Under the pieces are notes generated by a model, which did not search any database, was not told where the DNA came from, and saw only the letters and a list, made by a program, of their open reading frames with translations. Below, piece after piece: positions 45,701-56,178 of a stretch of 64,000 bases of DNA (its first letter is position 1; each line of letters opens with the position of its first letter). A program made the position numbers and the translations under genes. The stretch spans positions 7,712,915 through 7,776,914 of the forward strand of contig JABAKD010000020.1 of NCBI GenBank assembly GCA_012845835.1. The letters are read 5' to 3'. This stretch comes from Undaria pinnatifida. Taxonomy: Eukaryota > Sar > Phaeophyceae > Laminariales > Alariaceae.

Positions 45701-48700
45701 AGGAGGTACTGTATCTGCTGCCATGAGAAGTAGCCCAGCATCCTCGTTCTTGTTGTGCTCTTTGTTCGGCGATGCTCTTGGCCTGCCCAAAGGCGCCTAC
45801 CTTGCCCTCCCCCGACCGAGGGAATGGAGAGCGGCAGTCGGTCACTATTGTGAGACCTTCGCGAACTACGGCATCCGCCCGCAGGATACTGTACTCCGAC
45901 TCCCGAATCGAACAATCTACATCCTACCTCATGTCCATACGTTCCTGGCGGGCCTCGACTCGATGTGGATCGTCCGCTTAACGAGGTGGACTCTCGGGGT
46001 CCGAAATGCGTCAGAAGAGGGGGAGGCGCTTGCTCCGCTCCTGACGGCAGCGTGGATCCTCGGGTCCCAAAACGGGCTTGTGGCAGGGAACCAGCTGCCT
46101 CCCTCCCCGGAGGGAACGGGGGTAACAACGGCAAAAACATACCCAGCGCCGTAGTTTGACTCGTTACCAGCGGGCGTAACACAACCGGAAAGAGCAGCCC
46201 CGGCGCCTGAAAGTGACTCGAAGGTAAGAGGGCAGGCGGAGCTGGGGGGCGATGATTATGTAACCGTCAAGAACACCCTCACGGCCGAACACGGGGATGT
46301 CACGGTGGCGGGACCCTTGCCTCCCCCTCTGAGTCAGCCCGGCGCCACCCCGGCGGCGGTGAAGGGCACGGCGGAGGAAACGGGCACAACTCAGGAGAAC
46401 GACCCCTTAGCAGTAGGCGTGACACCACCGGAAGGTGCCACTCTAGTATCAGAAGGTGCCTGAGGGGGAAGGGGGCAGACGGGGCAAGGAGGTACTGTAT
46501 CTGCTGCCATGAGAAGTAGCCCAGCCTCCTCGTTCCTGTTGTGCTCCCTGTTCGGCGATGCTCTTGGCCTGCCCAAAGGCGCCTACCTTGCCCTCCCCCG
46601 ACCGAGGGAATGGAGAGCGGCAGCTGGTCACTATTGTGAGACCTTCGCGGCCTACGGCATCCGCCCGCAGGATACTGTACTCCGACTCCCGAATCGAACA
46701 ATCTACATCCTACCTCATGTCCATACGTTCCTGGCGGGCCTCGACTCGACGTGGGTAGACCGCTTAACGAGGTGGACCCTCGGGGTCCGAAATGCGTTAG
46801 AAGAGGGGCAGGCGCTTCCTCCGTTCCTGACGGCAGCATGGACCCTCGGGTCCCAAAACAGGCTTGAGGCAGGAACCGAGCTGCCTCCCTCCCCGAAAGC
46901 AGCGGGGGTAGCACCGAAAAGAACAGACCCAGCGCTGCAGAGTGACTCGTTAGCAGCGGGCTTGACACAACCGGAAAGAGCAGCCCCGGCGTCTGAAAGT
47001 AGCTCGAGGGTAAGGGGGCAGGCGGAGCCAGGAGGCGCCGATTACGTAGCCGTGGAGAACACCCTTATGGCCGAACACGGGGATGTCACGGTGGCGGGAC
47101 CCTTGCCTCCCCCTCTGAGTCAGCCCAGCGCCACCACGGCGGCGGTGAAGGGTACGGCGGAAGAAACGGGCCGGCGCGGGAGAACGACCTTTTAGCAGTA
47201 GGCGTGACACCACCGGAAGGTGCCACTCCAGCATCAGAAGGTGCCTGGGGGGAAGGGGGCAGACGGGGCAAGGAGGTACTGTATCTGCTGAAATGAGAAG
47301 TAGCCCAGCCTCCTCGTTCCTGCTGTGCACCCTGTTCCTCGATGCTCTTGGCCTGCCCAAAGGCGCCTACCTTGACCTCCCCCGACCAAGGGAATGGAAA
47401 GCGGCAGCGGGTCACTACCGTGAGACCTTCGCGGCCTACGGCATCCGCCTGCAGGATACTGTACTCCGACTCCCGAATCGAACAATCTACATCCTACCTC
47501 ATGTCCATATGTTCCTGGCGGGCCTCGACTCGACGTGGGTAGACCGCTTAACGAGGTGGACCCTCGGGGTCCGAAATGCGTTAGAAGAGGGGGAGGCGCT
47601 TCCTCCGTTCCTGACGGCAGCATGGACCCTCGGGCCCCAAAACGGGCTCGAGGCAGGGAACCAGCTGCCTCCCTCCACGAAGGCAGCGGGGGTAACAACG
47701 GAAAGAACAGACATAGCGCTGTAGTGTGACTTGTTAGCAGCGGGCGTGACACAACCGGAAAGAGCAGCCCCGGCGTCTGAAAGTGACTCGAGGGTAAGGA
47801 GGCAGGCGGAGCCAGGAGGCGCCTAATATGTAGCCGTGTAGAACACCCTCATGGCCGAACATGTTGATGTCACGGTGGCGGGACCCTTGCCTCCCCCTCT
47901 GAGTCAGCCCAGCGCCACCCCAGCGGTGGTGAAGGGCACGGCGGAGGGAACGGTCACAGCGCGAGAGAACGACCCTTTAGCAGTAGGCGTGACACCACCG
48001 AAAGGTGCCACTCTAGCGATAGAATGTGCCCGGCGGGCAAGGGAGCAGACGCGGCCAGGAAGTGCTGTATCTGCTGCCACGAGAAGTAGCCCAGCCTCCT
48101 CGTTCCTGTTGTGCTCCCTATTCGGCGATGATTATGGCCTGCCCAGAGAAGCCTACTTTGACCTCCCCCGACCGAGGGAATGGAGCTCGGCAGCCGGTCA
48201 CTACTGTGAGACCGTCACGGCCTACGGCATCCGCCCGCAGAATACTCTAGTCCGACTCCCGAATCGAACAATCTATACCTACCTTATGTCCAAGAGTTCT
48301 TGGCAAGCCTCGACTCGACGTGGGTCGACCGCTTATTGAGGTGGACCCTCGGGGTCCGAAATGCGTTAGAAGAGGGGGAGGCGCTTCCTCCGTTCCTGAC
48401 GGCAGCGTGGACCCTCGGGCTTCAGAACGGGCTTGAGACAAGGAACGAGCTGCCTCCCTCCCCGAAGGCAGCGGGGGTAACACCGGAAAAAACAGACCCA
48501 GCGCTGTAGTGTGACTCGTTAGCAGCGGGTGTAACACAATCGGAAAGAGCAGCCCCGGCGCCTGAAATTGACTCGAGGGTATGGGGGCAGGCGGAGCCAG
48601 GAGGCGCCTAATACGTAGCCGTGGAGAACACCCTCATGGCCGAACACGGGGATGTCACGGTGGCGGGACCCTTGCCTCCCCCTCTGAGTCAGCCCAGCGC

Positions 48701-48930
48701 CACCCCAGCGGTGGTGAAGGGCACGGCGGAGGGAACGGGAGAACGGCCCTTTAGCTGTAGGCGTGACACCATCGAAAGGTACCACTCTAGCGTCAGAAGG
48801 TCCCCGAAGGGAAGGGAGCAGACGGGGCCAGGAGGTGCTGTATCTGCTGCCACGGGAAAATCCCGAACCACCGAAAACAGGAGCGCGACGGCGCCGGGAC
48901 ACTCGCTCGTGCCCCCAACACCGCCCAGCG
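33790..48930 (+). repeat. 19-unit tandem array, commonest unit length 786 bp
   Basis: The marker TGTGACTCG follows the end of the R domain at 34,381, 35,165, 35,949, 36,735, 37,521, 38,304, 39,086, 39,871, 40,657, 41,443, 42,227, 43,011, 43,796, 44,582, 45,368, 46,155, 46,941, 47,725 and 48,510. Spacings are 782-787 bp and 786 (262 codons) is commonest. Each unit encodes an R domain of about 130 residues (SSPASSFLLCSLFGDALGLP, PRPREWRTAAGHYRETFAAY, PNRTIYILPHV, FLAGLDSTWVDRLTRWTLGV) and a linker (ERAAPAPESDSRVRGQAEPG, NTLMAEH-DVTVAG, PLPPPLSQPSATP). Three units join in frame to the next through CAG (near 36,732, 41,440 and 46,938). The other 16 carry TAG there. Indels and further stops break most units. 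Confidence 0.9.
46509..47195 (+). pseudogene. Representative open unit of the array, read into the next unit
   Basis: This 228-codon frame starts at the array's recurrent ATG (MRSSPASSFLLCSLFGDALG). It covers the whole R domain, passes the junction through a CAG where most units have TAG, and continues through the linker to TAAVKGTAEETG. Similar long frames occur at 36,249-36,989, 39,931-40,656 and 41,254-41,958. They show that the unit was one continuous coding repeat. The domain has no Cys/His cluster, unlike the upstream fingers, and no family I can name. Confidence 0.5.
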
Positions 48931-49199
48931 TCACCCCACAACATTGAGAGCGACTGTGTATACGCCCACTGGTGCAGTTGAGGCTGGGCGAAGCATAAGA
49001 GGCAGACGAGATCGACCGCGCGGATTCGGAAGAGGAACAGACAAAAATTGGGGGAGGAGCCACCACGAACCGGGGACGAATCCCTCGACACAGTAGCAGC
49101 GAGGTTCCCTCGCCTCCTGCCGAAGGAAGGGTTGGCGGCCGAGAGAGGAAAAGCGGGGACGAAGAGGGAGGAGGTTCAGGTGGAGCGTAACGGGACTCC

Positions 49200-49400
49200 G
49201 CACTTTCATTGCAGACGACCACAGCGGTACGAGCTGTGGGGGCTGTAGAGCAACGATTGCTCTGGGACACCGAGTGGTGGGGTTGCCCTGTAGACGTCAA
49301 CATGCAATGCATGCGCTGTGCGGAGTGAATGCGGTCAGACGAGGCGGGGTGCAGGCGTCGCTTCTTTGCGAAGCAAGGGGATGCACAGTCCGACATGGAA
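49200..49400 (+). pseudogene. Sixth RING-like finger, between array and RT
   Basis: In the frame later used by the RT, Cys codons at 49,235 and 49,244 (SCGGCRATIALGHRV) are followed by LPCRRQHAMHALCGV and LLCEARGC. The pattern is C-x2-C-x14-C-x3-H-x2-H-x2-C-x14-C-x4-C, close to RING-H2. The frame meets a stop near 49,410. Its presence beyond the array ties the RT end to the RING-containing N-terminal end. Confidence 0.55.
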
Positions 49401-49409
49401 GACGGAAAC

Positions 49410-50095
49410 AATAGAAGAGTCAGTTCAGTCCGACCCTGGACTACGCGTGACGGCAGCGGGACTCGGGGGGAGACCTGACGAAAGCGAGGAAGAGCGCCGG
49501 GATGGCCTCTGCTATCCCTGAGACCAAAACACATTGGGAGTTGCAGGACCGCTCGATGATGTCCCCCTTCAAGACCTCCAACAACGCTTCGTCACTGTTG
49601 TCAAAGTGAAGCCGAGGCTGACTACTGCTCACGCCAAGCTTATCACCCATACGCTTGGCCTCCTCAATCACACCTTGGGAGAGCATCGCCAATCCACACA
49701 ACTGGAGACGCCGCAATCACTCCTGAGGTCAATCAAGCTGTGGTACATCCCACCAGCTCTACTGCACTCGCAGGATGGCCGAATGAAACGGCGTGAGAAG
49801 TTTGCGTCTGCCGAACGCGGTGACCTCACCCTCTTGCTCCCGTGGTTAATGGAGTATACCCGTCGAACATCGATGAGGCAAATCGGATAAGCCCGCGAAG
49901 AGACGGACGCTGATATGTTAAAGAGGGCATCATCGGCATGTCGCCATCGAGGGGAAGGGCGTAAAAGCAAAGTGCCCGGAGGAGAAACAGGCCTGCGTCT
50001 CCGAAGCTGCAGCTGCAGCGGTGGCAGCAAGTTCCTCCGACCAGGGGGAAGAGAGTGTTCCCAACTGGCGCCCGAAGGTATAGTGCTACCCTCAG
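49410..50095 (+). pseudogene. Region between the last RING finger and RT
   Basis: Frames 49,534-49,890 (LTTAHAKLITHTLGLLNHTL, LLPWLMEYTRRTSM) and 49,915-50,223 (KRASSACRHRGEGRKS) share the element's basic, helical character. Several shifts separate them. No domain is named. Confidence 0.4.
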
Positions 50096-50833
50096 GTGGC
50101 CCTCGACCTAATCAATTATCGCAACGCCTTATCAGGCGCGGGAAGCGACGTTCTGCGCTTCTCGCACTTGCAGCCAATAATCAGGACTGGGTTTGGGCGC
50201 GAAAAATTCGGAGCTGGCATTGAAGCCTTCTGGAGAAGAATTATCGATGATCCAAACGCCTTCCCGCCTGAATTCTGGCAGCACTTCTTTCAATCTAACT
50301 TCACTGCCCTGGGTGAAAAATGCCGCCCCTTGTGCGCGGGGATGACGTGGAGGCGGCTTATTACGGCGGGAACCATGCGGCAGTGTCGACCACGGCTGGA
50401 GGAGGCCAACCGCGAAGCGAGACAGTTTGGAGTCGGAGTACGAGGGGGGGTGGAACAGGTAGCACTACGCGCAAGAGTACATCACGAGGCAAACAACTGG
50501 CTGATCCTCACCAATTATTCTAACGCAATCAACACAGTGAAGCGGACTGCTATGCTGGCGGAGGCAGCCACTTGCGTGCCGGCGCTTACACCGTTCGTGG
50601 CAAAATGTTACGGCGAGAAGACTGCGTCCGTATCTTTTCAGATGGAATCGGGAGAAAGGCGGAAGATCAACTGCTCCAGCGGGGTGCAACAAGGGGATGT
50701 CATGGGGCCGGCGTTGTTCTGCATGCCGCTCCTACCGGTGCTAAAGCGGACACGGGCGGAGTCCGAGCCAAGAGGTGTAGAGACATTCGCCTATCTAGAT
50801 GATATTAGCCTCGGAATGATGGATTGCACCTGA
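50096..50833 (+). pseudogene. Non-LTR reverse transcriptase, fingers and palm
   Basis: This 245-codon frame covers the N-terminal RT motifs (NALSGAGSDVLRFSHLQ, FWRRIIDDPNAFPPEFW), motif A, motif B and motif C. Motif A reads LILTNYSNAINTV; the position that holds the catalytic Asp in the family is Asn (codon 50,513-50,515, AAT). Motif B is CSSGVQQGDVMGPALF. Motif C is AYLDDIS, with both Asp present (Tyr codon 50,792). The enzyme would copy element RNA at the nicked target. The Asp to Asn change alone should abolish polymerisation. The frame ends in a shift after LGMMDCT. Confidence 0.85.
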
Positions 50834-51906
50834 TACTGTGGAAGTGGTGCCCTTTCTCCAGTGTGAGCTGTTCAACATCGGAATTGCGATCAACCCGAGC
50901 AAAACGGTTGCCCTGCCCCCAAAGGAGCACGTACCGACGCCGGAACAAACCGCCCTTCTTGAAGGCATTGGCGTCAGCATCGCCGAACGTGGTGGGGTTT
51001 AGGTGGTGGGAGTGCCCATCGGCACAGATGAGTACGCGAGGGAGAGCGCAATGGAAATAGTCCGAAACGAGGGAGCGGAGCAACTCGAGAGGATGTTGTC
51101 GCGCATGCCGGACAAGCAATCAGCCAACCTGATTGCCACCGGCTCTATGGTTCAACGGACCTCCTACCTTGAAAGCGTGATGGACCCAGAACTATCGCTG
51201 GCTGCATGCAAAAAGGCAGATGGCCACGCCTTGTGGATGCTGGAGAAATAGCTAAATCTCCCGGAGGCAGCAGAAGAATCGTCGTTCCTCGCGGACGGGT
51301 GCCCGACAAACATGTTGACCCTGCAACCTCATCAACAGGCGCAAGCAAGCCTGTCCACGGGGGCCGGAGGGTTTGGGCTGTCGTCGGCTGAAGCCCGGAG
51401 GATGTCAGTATCCGTTGGGAGCTTGGTAGCGACGGTGCCAGAGGTGCTTGCTGATCTGTTCGGCGCAATAGGGAACAACATCCGGAGGGAGCTGCCCTAT
51501 TCTGACCTCAGAGACTTGCGCGATGTGCATTGGGTTCCAAAGGAGGCCATGCCGAACATCGTGCCGGAAAGCTGGCGGGACAGAGCCTTTAGAGCAGGAG
51601 AGCAAGGTGCCTCAGGGCAATCAGTTGCAGACGTGTTGTCTGCACACGACGCTGAAACTATCAGATCCATCAAAGCGCAGCATAGACTGGGTAAATTGGA
51701 AAACCGAGTGCATTATGAGAGGTACGTCCCTTCGCTGGACCAGCTCCCGAGACGAGGCCCCAGCGAGACACGAGCGAATCTCAAGGCGAAAAGGAGACAC
51801 GATACTCCGCCAAGGCCAAGCAACGGAGTCAATCGGGATCAGGAGCTACCGCCTTCCTAAGGGCGAGGCATGTAGACTCAGCTAGAACCATCCCTGCATC
51901 AGAGTT
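50834..51906 (+). pseudogene. RT thumb and connection region, frameshifted
   Basis: Coding continues in another frame: PDTVEVVPFLQCELFNIGIA, SKTVALPPKEHVPTPEQ, then a stop near 51,000. Next come VVGVPIGTDEYARESAMEIV, SANLIATGSMVQRTSYLES and a stop at 51,249. The segment 51,312-51,860 has QASLSTGAGGFGLSSAEARR, VGSLVATVPEVLADLFG, MPNIVPESWRDRAFR and KAQHRLGKLENRVHYERYV. The first part is the usual post-YxDD region. The second resembles the connection seen in these elements and in reverse-transcriptase-like proteins of the same group. Confidence 0.65.
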
Positions 51907-51907
51907 C

Positions 51908-52657
51908 GTGACTGCGGGGAAGAGATTTCTGGGGATAGAGGAATTCTTGGCGGCGAGGTGCCCAAGCTTCGGTGAAGCGGAGGTTAATACGCGGCATGCA
52001 CGATTGTGTCTCCGATCGGGCGCGCAAGCGAAGCAGCGCCAACCCCTTGTACACGCGCTCTCCCGCACCCTTAAGGGCATGTCCATCCGCCACCAGGTGG
52101 AAAGCGGAGCCCCGTTCCATACAGGCAGGGGTTTGCGAATTGACATCGTGATTAAGGCGGGTGGGTTAAGAGATGCTACGGCATTGGAAGACCGCGACAA
52201 GTCCATACTCCTCGACGTCACGTATGCGGACCCACAAGAAGGGGTCCGCATGCGGGCAGGAAGCGCGGATCGAAACGGATCAGCCGCTTCCACTTCTGAG
52301 GCGCGCAAGCGCAACCCCTACGCTCGCCCGGGACACGTGTTCTTTGACGAACGCAGCTACAAACTCGCCACCCTCGCGGTGGAAAGCTTTGGGCGCCTCG
52401 GTAAAGAAGGCAGCGGCCTTATGGATCAGGTGGCGGCAAGCATCATTGAAGGGACGGACGCATCGTCCCTAGCGCGGAAAGGCGTGTGCAAGGGGAGTGT
52501 ATTCCAAATCATCTCTGTGACCACTCAGGTCGCGATTTCGCGCAGAGTTAATCGATATAGGCTATCTCTGAGGGATCGTCAGACCGCAAAGGGAAGGGAG
52601 GAAGAATCGGGAGGACTGCGGCCACTGGCCTGGGGTGGCAATGTTGATCAGGATTAA
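51908..52657 (+). pseudogene. C-terminal zinc motif and R2-like restriction-like endonuclease
   Basis: This 249-codon frame has RCPSFGEAEVNTRHARLC (residues 17-34), a C-x2-C-x8-H-x3-C finger whose second Cys is Phe. It continues with HALSRTLKGMSIRHQVESGA, LRIDIVI (Asp 79) and ILLDVTYADP (Asp 103). A CCHC finger followed by (P)D...DVT is the signature of the PD-(D/E)XK endonuclease of R2, CRE and NeSL-type non-LTR elements. That enzyme nicks the target to prime reverse transcription. The natural stop is at 52,655. The lost Cys suggests decay. Confidence 0.7.
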
Positions 52658-52678
52658 GGTAGACTCTCAGGTAAAACA

Positions 52679-53406
52679 TATACAAGCTGGGCCGGCCAAG
52701 ACGCTCAAAACAAACCAATATCGCTGTGTTCCACTCAGGTTTTCGAGTTCGGACCTGAAATTTTGACACGCAATTTAGAACAGGCTCGCCGAGACATTAC
52801 TTGGCGAGCTCAAAAAGCAAAATGAAAATCCGTTGACTTTTCGTTCATTTCATGACCATGGAAAACTTTTAGCAGGCCGTATGTCGGCAGTTTTTTTTTT
52901 TTTTTTGAGCTCGCCAAGTACTGTTTTGGTGAGCTTGGTCCAAATCACGTTCCAAAGTTTCAGGTCCTAACTTCAAAAATTGAGAGGTGCATGGCCAAGT
53001 TTCCACCGGAGTGCCTCTGCATACAAATTTACAAATAATTCAGGGATTCCTCCATATCTTTCGAACGGAAATGACCCATGAAATGAAAAGCATATGTCCC
53101 TACTCCTCGTCCCAAGATGTACATGCCCAGAAAAATTAAGCCAACTCCATCCACTTTGTATTTCGGGGAATTTTAGAAAAAGCAACACAAACAAATCATG
53201 ACAAAAAAGCTCAAACTAGGAAACGTGAGTGAGTGGCAAACACTTTTTTCGGCGCCAACTTCGCAGATTCTCAAGCTAGAGGGCTTAAAATGACCACCGC
53301 ATCTAGCTGATTACAAGGATATGCTCAGTTTGCAGTGGGTCACTGTCGTTCAAAAGATATGCCCGACTGACGGATTATGGGTTTCTCGGCCGGCCCAGCT
53401 TGTATA
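52679..53406. mobile_element. 728-bp TIR element just after the retroelement's stop
   Basis: The left end TATACAAGCTGGGCCGGCC is mirrored at the right as GGCCGGCCCAGCTTGTATA, giving 19-bp exact terminal inverted repeats. Only short frames lie between, so it is non-autonomous. The flanks may be a TA duplication. It lies 22 bp beyond the endonuclease stop codon. GGGCCGGCC near the ends is shared with the element at 22.8 kb. Confidence 0.8.
52745..52982. repeat. Foldback nested inside the TIR element
   Basis: GGACCTGAAATTTTGACACG, leading to ACTTGGCGAGCTCAAAAA at 52,815, is repeated in inverted form from 52,905 (TTTTTTGAGCTCGCCAAGTA) to 52,975, with moderate divergence. The core GACCTGAAATTTTGACACG also forms the arms of the foldback at 54.48 kb, so the two are related. 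Confidence 0.7.
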
Positions 53407-53479
53407 GGGAAGGAAATAGTGGATACAAGGAGAAGACCTGGGGAAAGGAAATGGGAAAATGGTTGGCGGAAGATACCAC

Positions 53480-53575
53480 CGTATTATGCGCGATCGGAGT
53501 ATCACACGCCGCATAAAAAGATGAGTTTCGACGAAACCTTCAATCTCGCGAGCATATTTTTATTTTTATTTTATA
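53480..53575 (+). repeat. Dispersed repeat family D, copy 2 (partial)
   Basis: ATGCGCGATCGGAGTATCAC followed by AAGATGAGTTTCGACGAAAC matches copies at 20.2 and 53.85 kb. Only the 3' half is present, directly after the TIR element. Confidence 0.6.
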
Positions 53576-53814
53576 TTTTATGGATACTCGGCATAAAATA
53601 AATATATGTTCTTTCGCAAAAGAAAACTCCTTGTAGTCAAAGCGATGCTGGTTGTTTGTCATTTTGGCCTGTTTTGGTGCGTAGTGACGTTTTCGTTCTT
53701 TTTTGTCGTCGTGTATCCTGTCGCATTTGTTGACGCTTAACTCGACCGCATTTCGCAGCCCAGCGCTAGCTAGCCCGCCCTTCGCTTTCCGTGACATGGC
53801 CGTCACGGCCGGTT

Positions 53815-54060
53815 ACCGTGTCTACGAATACAGCACCGCAAGCTGCCGTGCGTGGTCGATATACACCTGTTGACCCTGATAGCTACACTGTAGTAGTTGC
53901 AAGGGGAGTCGCCGATATATATCCTCTAACGAGGACACACAACCCGTAATACGCGCGATCGGAGTATCGCACACCGCTTGCAAAGATGAGTTTCGACGAA
54001 ATCCTCGATCTCACAGGTGGAGTGTATTTTCAATTTATTATATTAACCTGAGTATAGATG
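53815..54060 (+). repeat. Dispersed repeat family D, copy 3
   Basis: CACCTGTTGACCCTGATAGC, then ACACAACCCGTAATACGCGC and GCAAAGATGAGTTTCGACGA, run in the same order as copy 1 at 20.2 kb. This is the most complete copy. No frame of significance. Confidence 0.6.
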
Positions 54061-54481
54061 GGTCATGACTCAACTCCACGAGCTGGACCAGCCTTGAAAC
54101 TTATTTAGGCGTTTTCTCAACCGTTTAGAAGTATTTCGACGCCAGATTTTGTGGCTGCGCGTCTGGGTCTGTACCGCGTTTGTTGGCGTTGGAATTATTT
54201 CAATCCAAGTGTTTTCCGTCGAGGAAATACTAGTCAAATAAATCCCCGTCACTCCCGAAGATATATCGATACTAAAGTCTATACGAAAGCCCGATAACGT
54301 TGTACCAGGTACTGCGTATGCCGCTGAAACTCGGCGTGAGTGTTCTTTGAGGCATGGGGAAACGATCGATACCCGTCTCATCGCTTAATTCCTTCTCTGT
54401 CAAGAGATATGGCGCGCAGAAGATCCCAACACAATTTCAAGATACTACGATGCGAGACACAAAATCTGGTTTCACACCGCA
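54061..54481. other. Unassigned sequence
   Basis: A minus-strand frame of 103 codons (54,381-54,070) shows no domain. Nothing else was recognised. Confidence 0.35.
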
Positions 54482-54752
54482 TTTTTACGAATTTTGACCT
54501 GAAATTTTGACACGTGATTCGGAACGCATTTGTCTAGGCCTTCAAGCCGGCTCCAGAAAGCTACAACAGAAAAAGACAAACAAACATTTTTTAGCGTATC
54601 TTCCGGTCGATTTCCATCTTGGCTTTCACTCAAACGGTCAAAATTTCAAAATTTTAGCTTATCAACTTTTTTTTTTCTGGAGCCGGCTTGACGGCCTGGA
54701 CAAATGCGCTCTGAATCACGTGTCAAAATTTTAGGTCAAAATACGTAAAACT
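54482..54752. mobile_element. Foldback MITE of about 270 bp
   Basis: Arms of about 80 bp are inverted copies with few mismatches. The left is TTTTTACGAATTTTGACCTG through AAGCCGGCTCCAGAAA. The right is TCTGGAGCCGGCTTGACGGC through AGGTCAAAATACGTAAAA. The spacer is about 105 bp. No coding capacity. Confidence 0.8.
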
Positions 54753-54814
54753 GCGCTGCGAAAAACCGGCTCGTAGGGGGCTCCACCAGAGAAATAAATA
54801 TAAAGAGTAAAATC

Positions 54815-55568
54815 GGGAGTCAGCCTACGATGTGCCAGGTCCATACTGGTGCATACGTCTCACTACTCGCGCCTGGAAGAAACCGACTATACCGCTTGCC
54901 ACCCAAGAAAGACTACCACGTTTATGTTGCACGTAGTACCTATCACTACGCATACGCACGATGGACGCAAGTCAGTTGGGAAAAAGAAACAAAGAATAGA
55001 AAAAAAGATGAAGGAAAGAAAAGACAAGAAAGCGAAAAACAAAAAAGGAAAGAAAAGAAACGAAAGAAATGTATGATAGTAGTACCAGGTACATGCATGA
55101 TGAATGAGCACATTGCCATGTACGTACCGGTATTATACGACGGACTGGTGCCGACATTTCATCCTGCTTGAAAGCCACGGGTTCTAGGCTACAAGTAAGT
55201 ATTCAGGTTGTACTTCAAAAAAAGCGAAATCTCGGATATGGTATGTACCGGTCCTTGTTGTTTTCAATGATGTGCGGTGCCGGAAGCTGCTATTAATACT
55301 ACTACAACTATATTTTGACCCTGAGTGATATTCATGTGTGTACCGCAGTTTGGAAGACTCCCCAAGTGATACTTCTCGTGTTATCGTTCGAAAAGCGTAC
55401 CGGGTACCGGCCCGAAGGGGTGGTATCAACGTGAACCGATGAAAAATGGCCATGTATGTATAATAAGTGGTAGTCTTCCTTGGGTGGCAATCGTAATGGT
55501 CGGTTTCTCCAGGAGTGAGTAATGAGACGTATGCACCGGCATGAACCTGGCACATCGTAGACTGACTT
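54815..55568. repeat. Inverted repeat with arms of about 120 bp
   Basis: CTACGATGTGCCAGGTCCAT, TGCATACGTCTCA and GACTACCAC on the left (to about 54,935) recur inverted at 55,445-55,566. The outer ends read AGTCAGCCTACGATG and its mirror CATCGTAGACTGACT. The frames at 54,830-55,171 (plus) and 55,711-55,184 (minus) are partial mirror images of each other for this reason and are not independent genes. The interior holds a purine-rich GAAAGAAAAG tract (54,978-55,070). It may be an old foldback element. Confidence 0.65.
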
Positions 55569-55738
55569 CCCATTTCACTTTTATATGTTTCTGGTGGAGG
55601 CATGAATTGCGTCAGCTGTGATATATGCGTGTACCACCTTGGGTTGTGTGTGTTCTTCCCTGGGGTATTCCTCAGCTCCAGAGTGACTGGAGCCTGTCCT
55701 CCTGTGACCACGGACTTGATTATGCGAGTTAATGTTAT

Positions 55739-56178
<440 letters not shown>

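Larger units (their letters stand above)
28431..52657 (+). mobile_element. Giant broken non-LTR element with RING fingers, 15-kb internal array, RT and endonuclease
   Basis: I group these parts as one element because they follow each other on one strand without an unrelated gene between them. The repeated domain of the array also occurs, diverged, between the RING fingers upstream, and a RING-like finger lies on each side of the array. Order: Ser/Pro/Arg-rich N-terminus (28.4-31.2 kb), RING-like fingers (31.4-33.5), tandem array (33.8-48.9), RING-like finger (49.2), RT (50.1-50.8), thumb and connection (50.8-51.9), zinc motif and R2-like endonuclease (51.9-52.66). About ten frameshifts or stops break it. 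The alternative is two elements joined at the array. Non-LTR elements with restriction-like endonucleases are normally a few kb, so the length is exceptional and comes from the array. Confidence 0.55.

Noticed and set aside
48689-49534. 281-codon minus-strand frame
   Set aside because: It is antisense to the array end and the sixth RING-like finger, has Ser/Pro-rich content and no domain.
54830-55171. Plus-strand frame resembling the minus-strand frame at 55,711-55,184
   Set aside because: The likeness comes from the inverted repeat at 54,815-55,568; the Lys/Glu-rich remainder is a purine tract.
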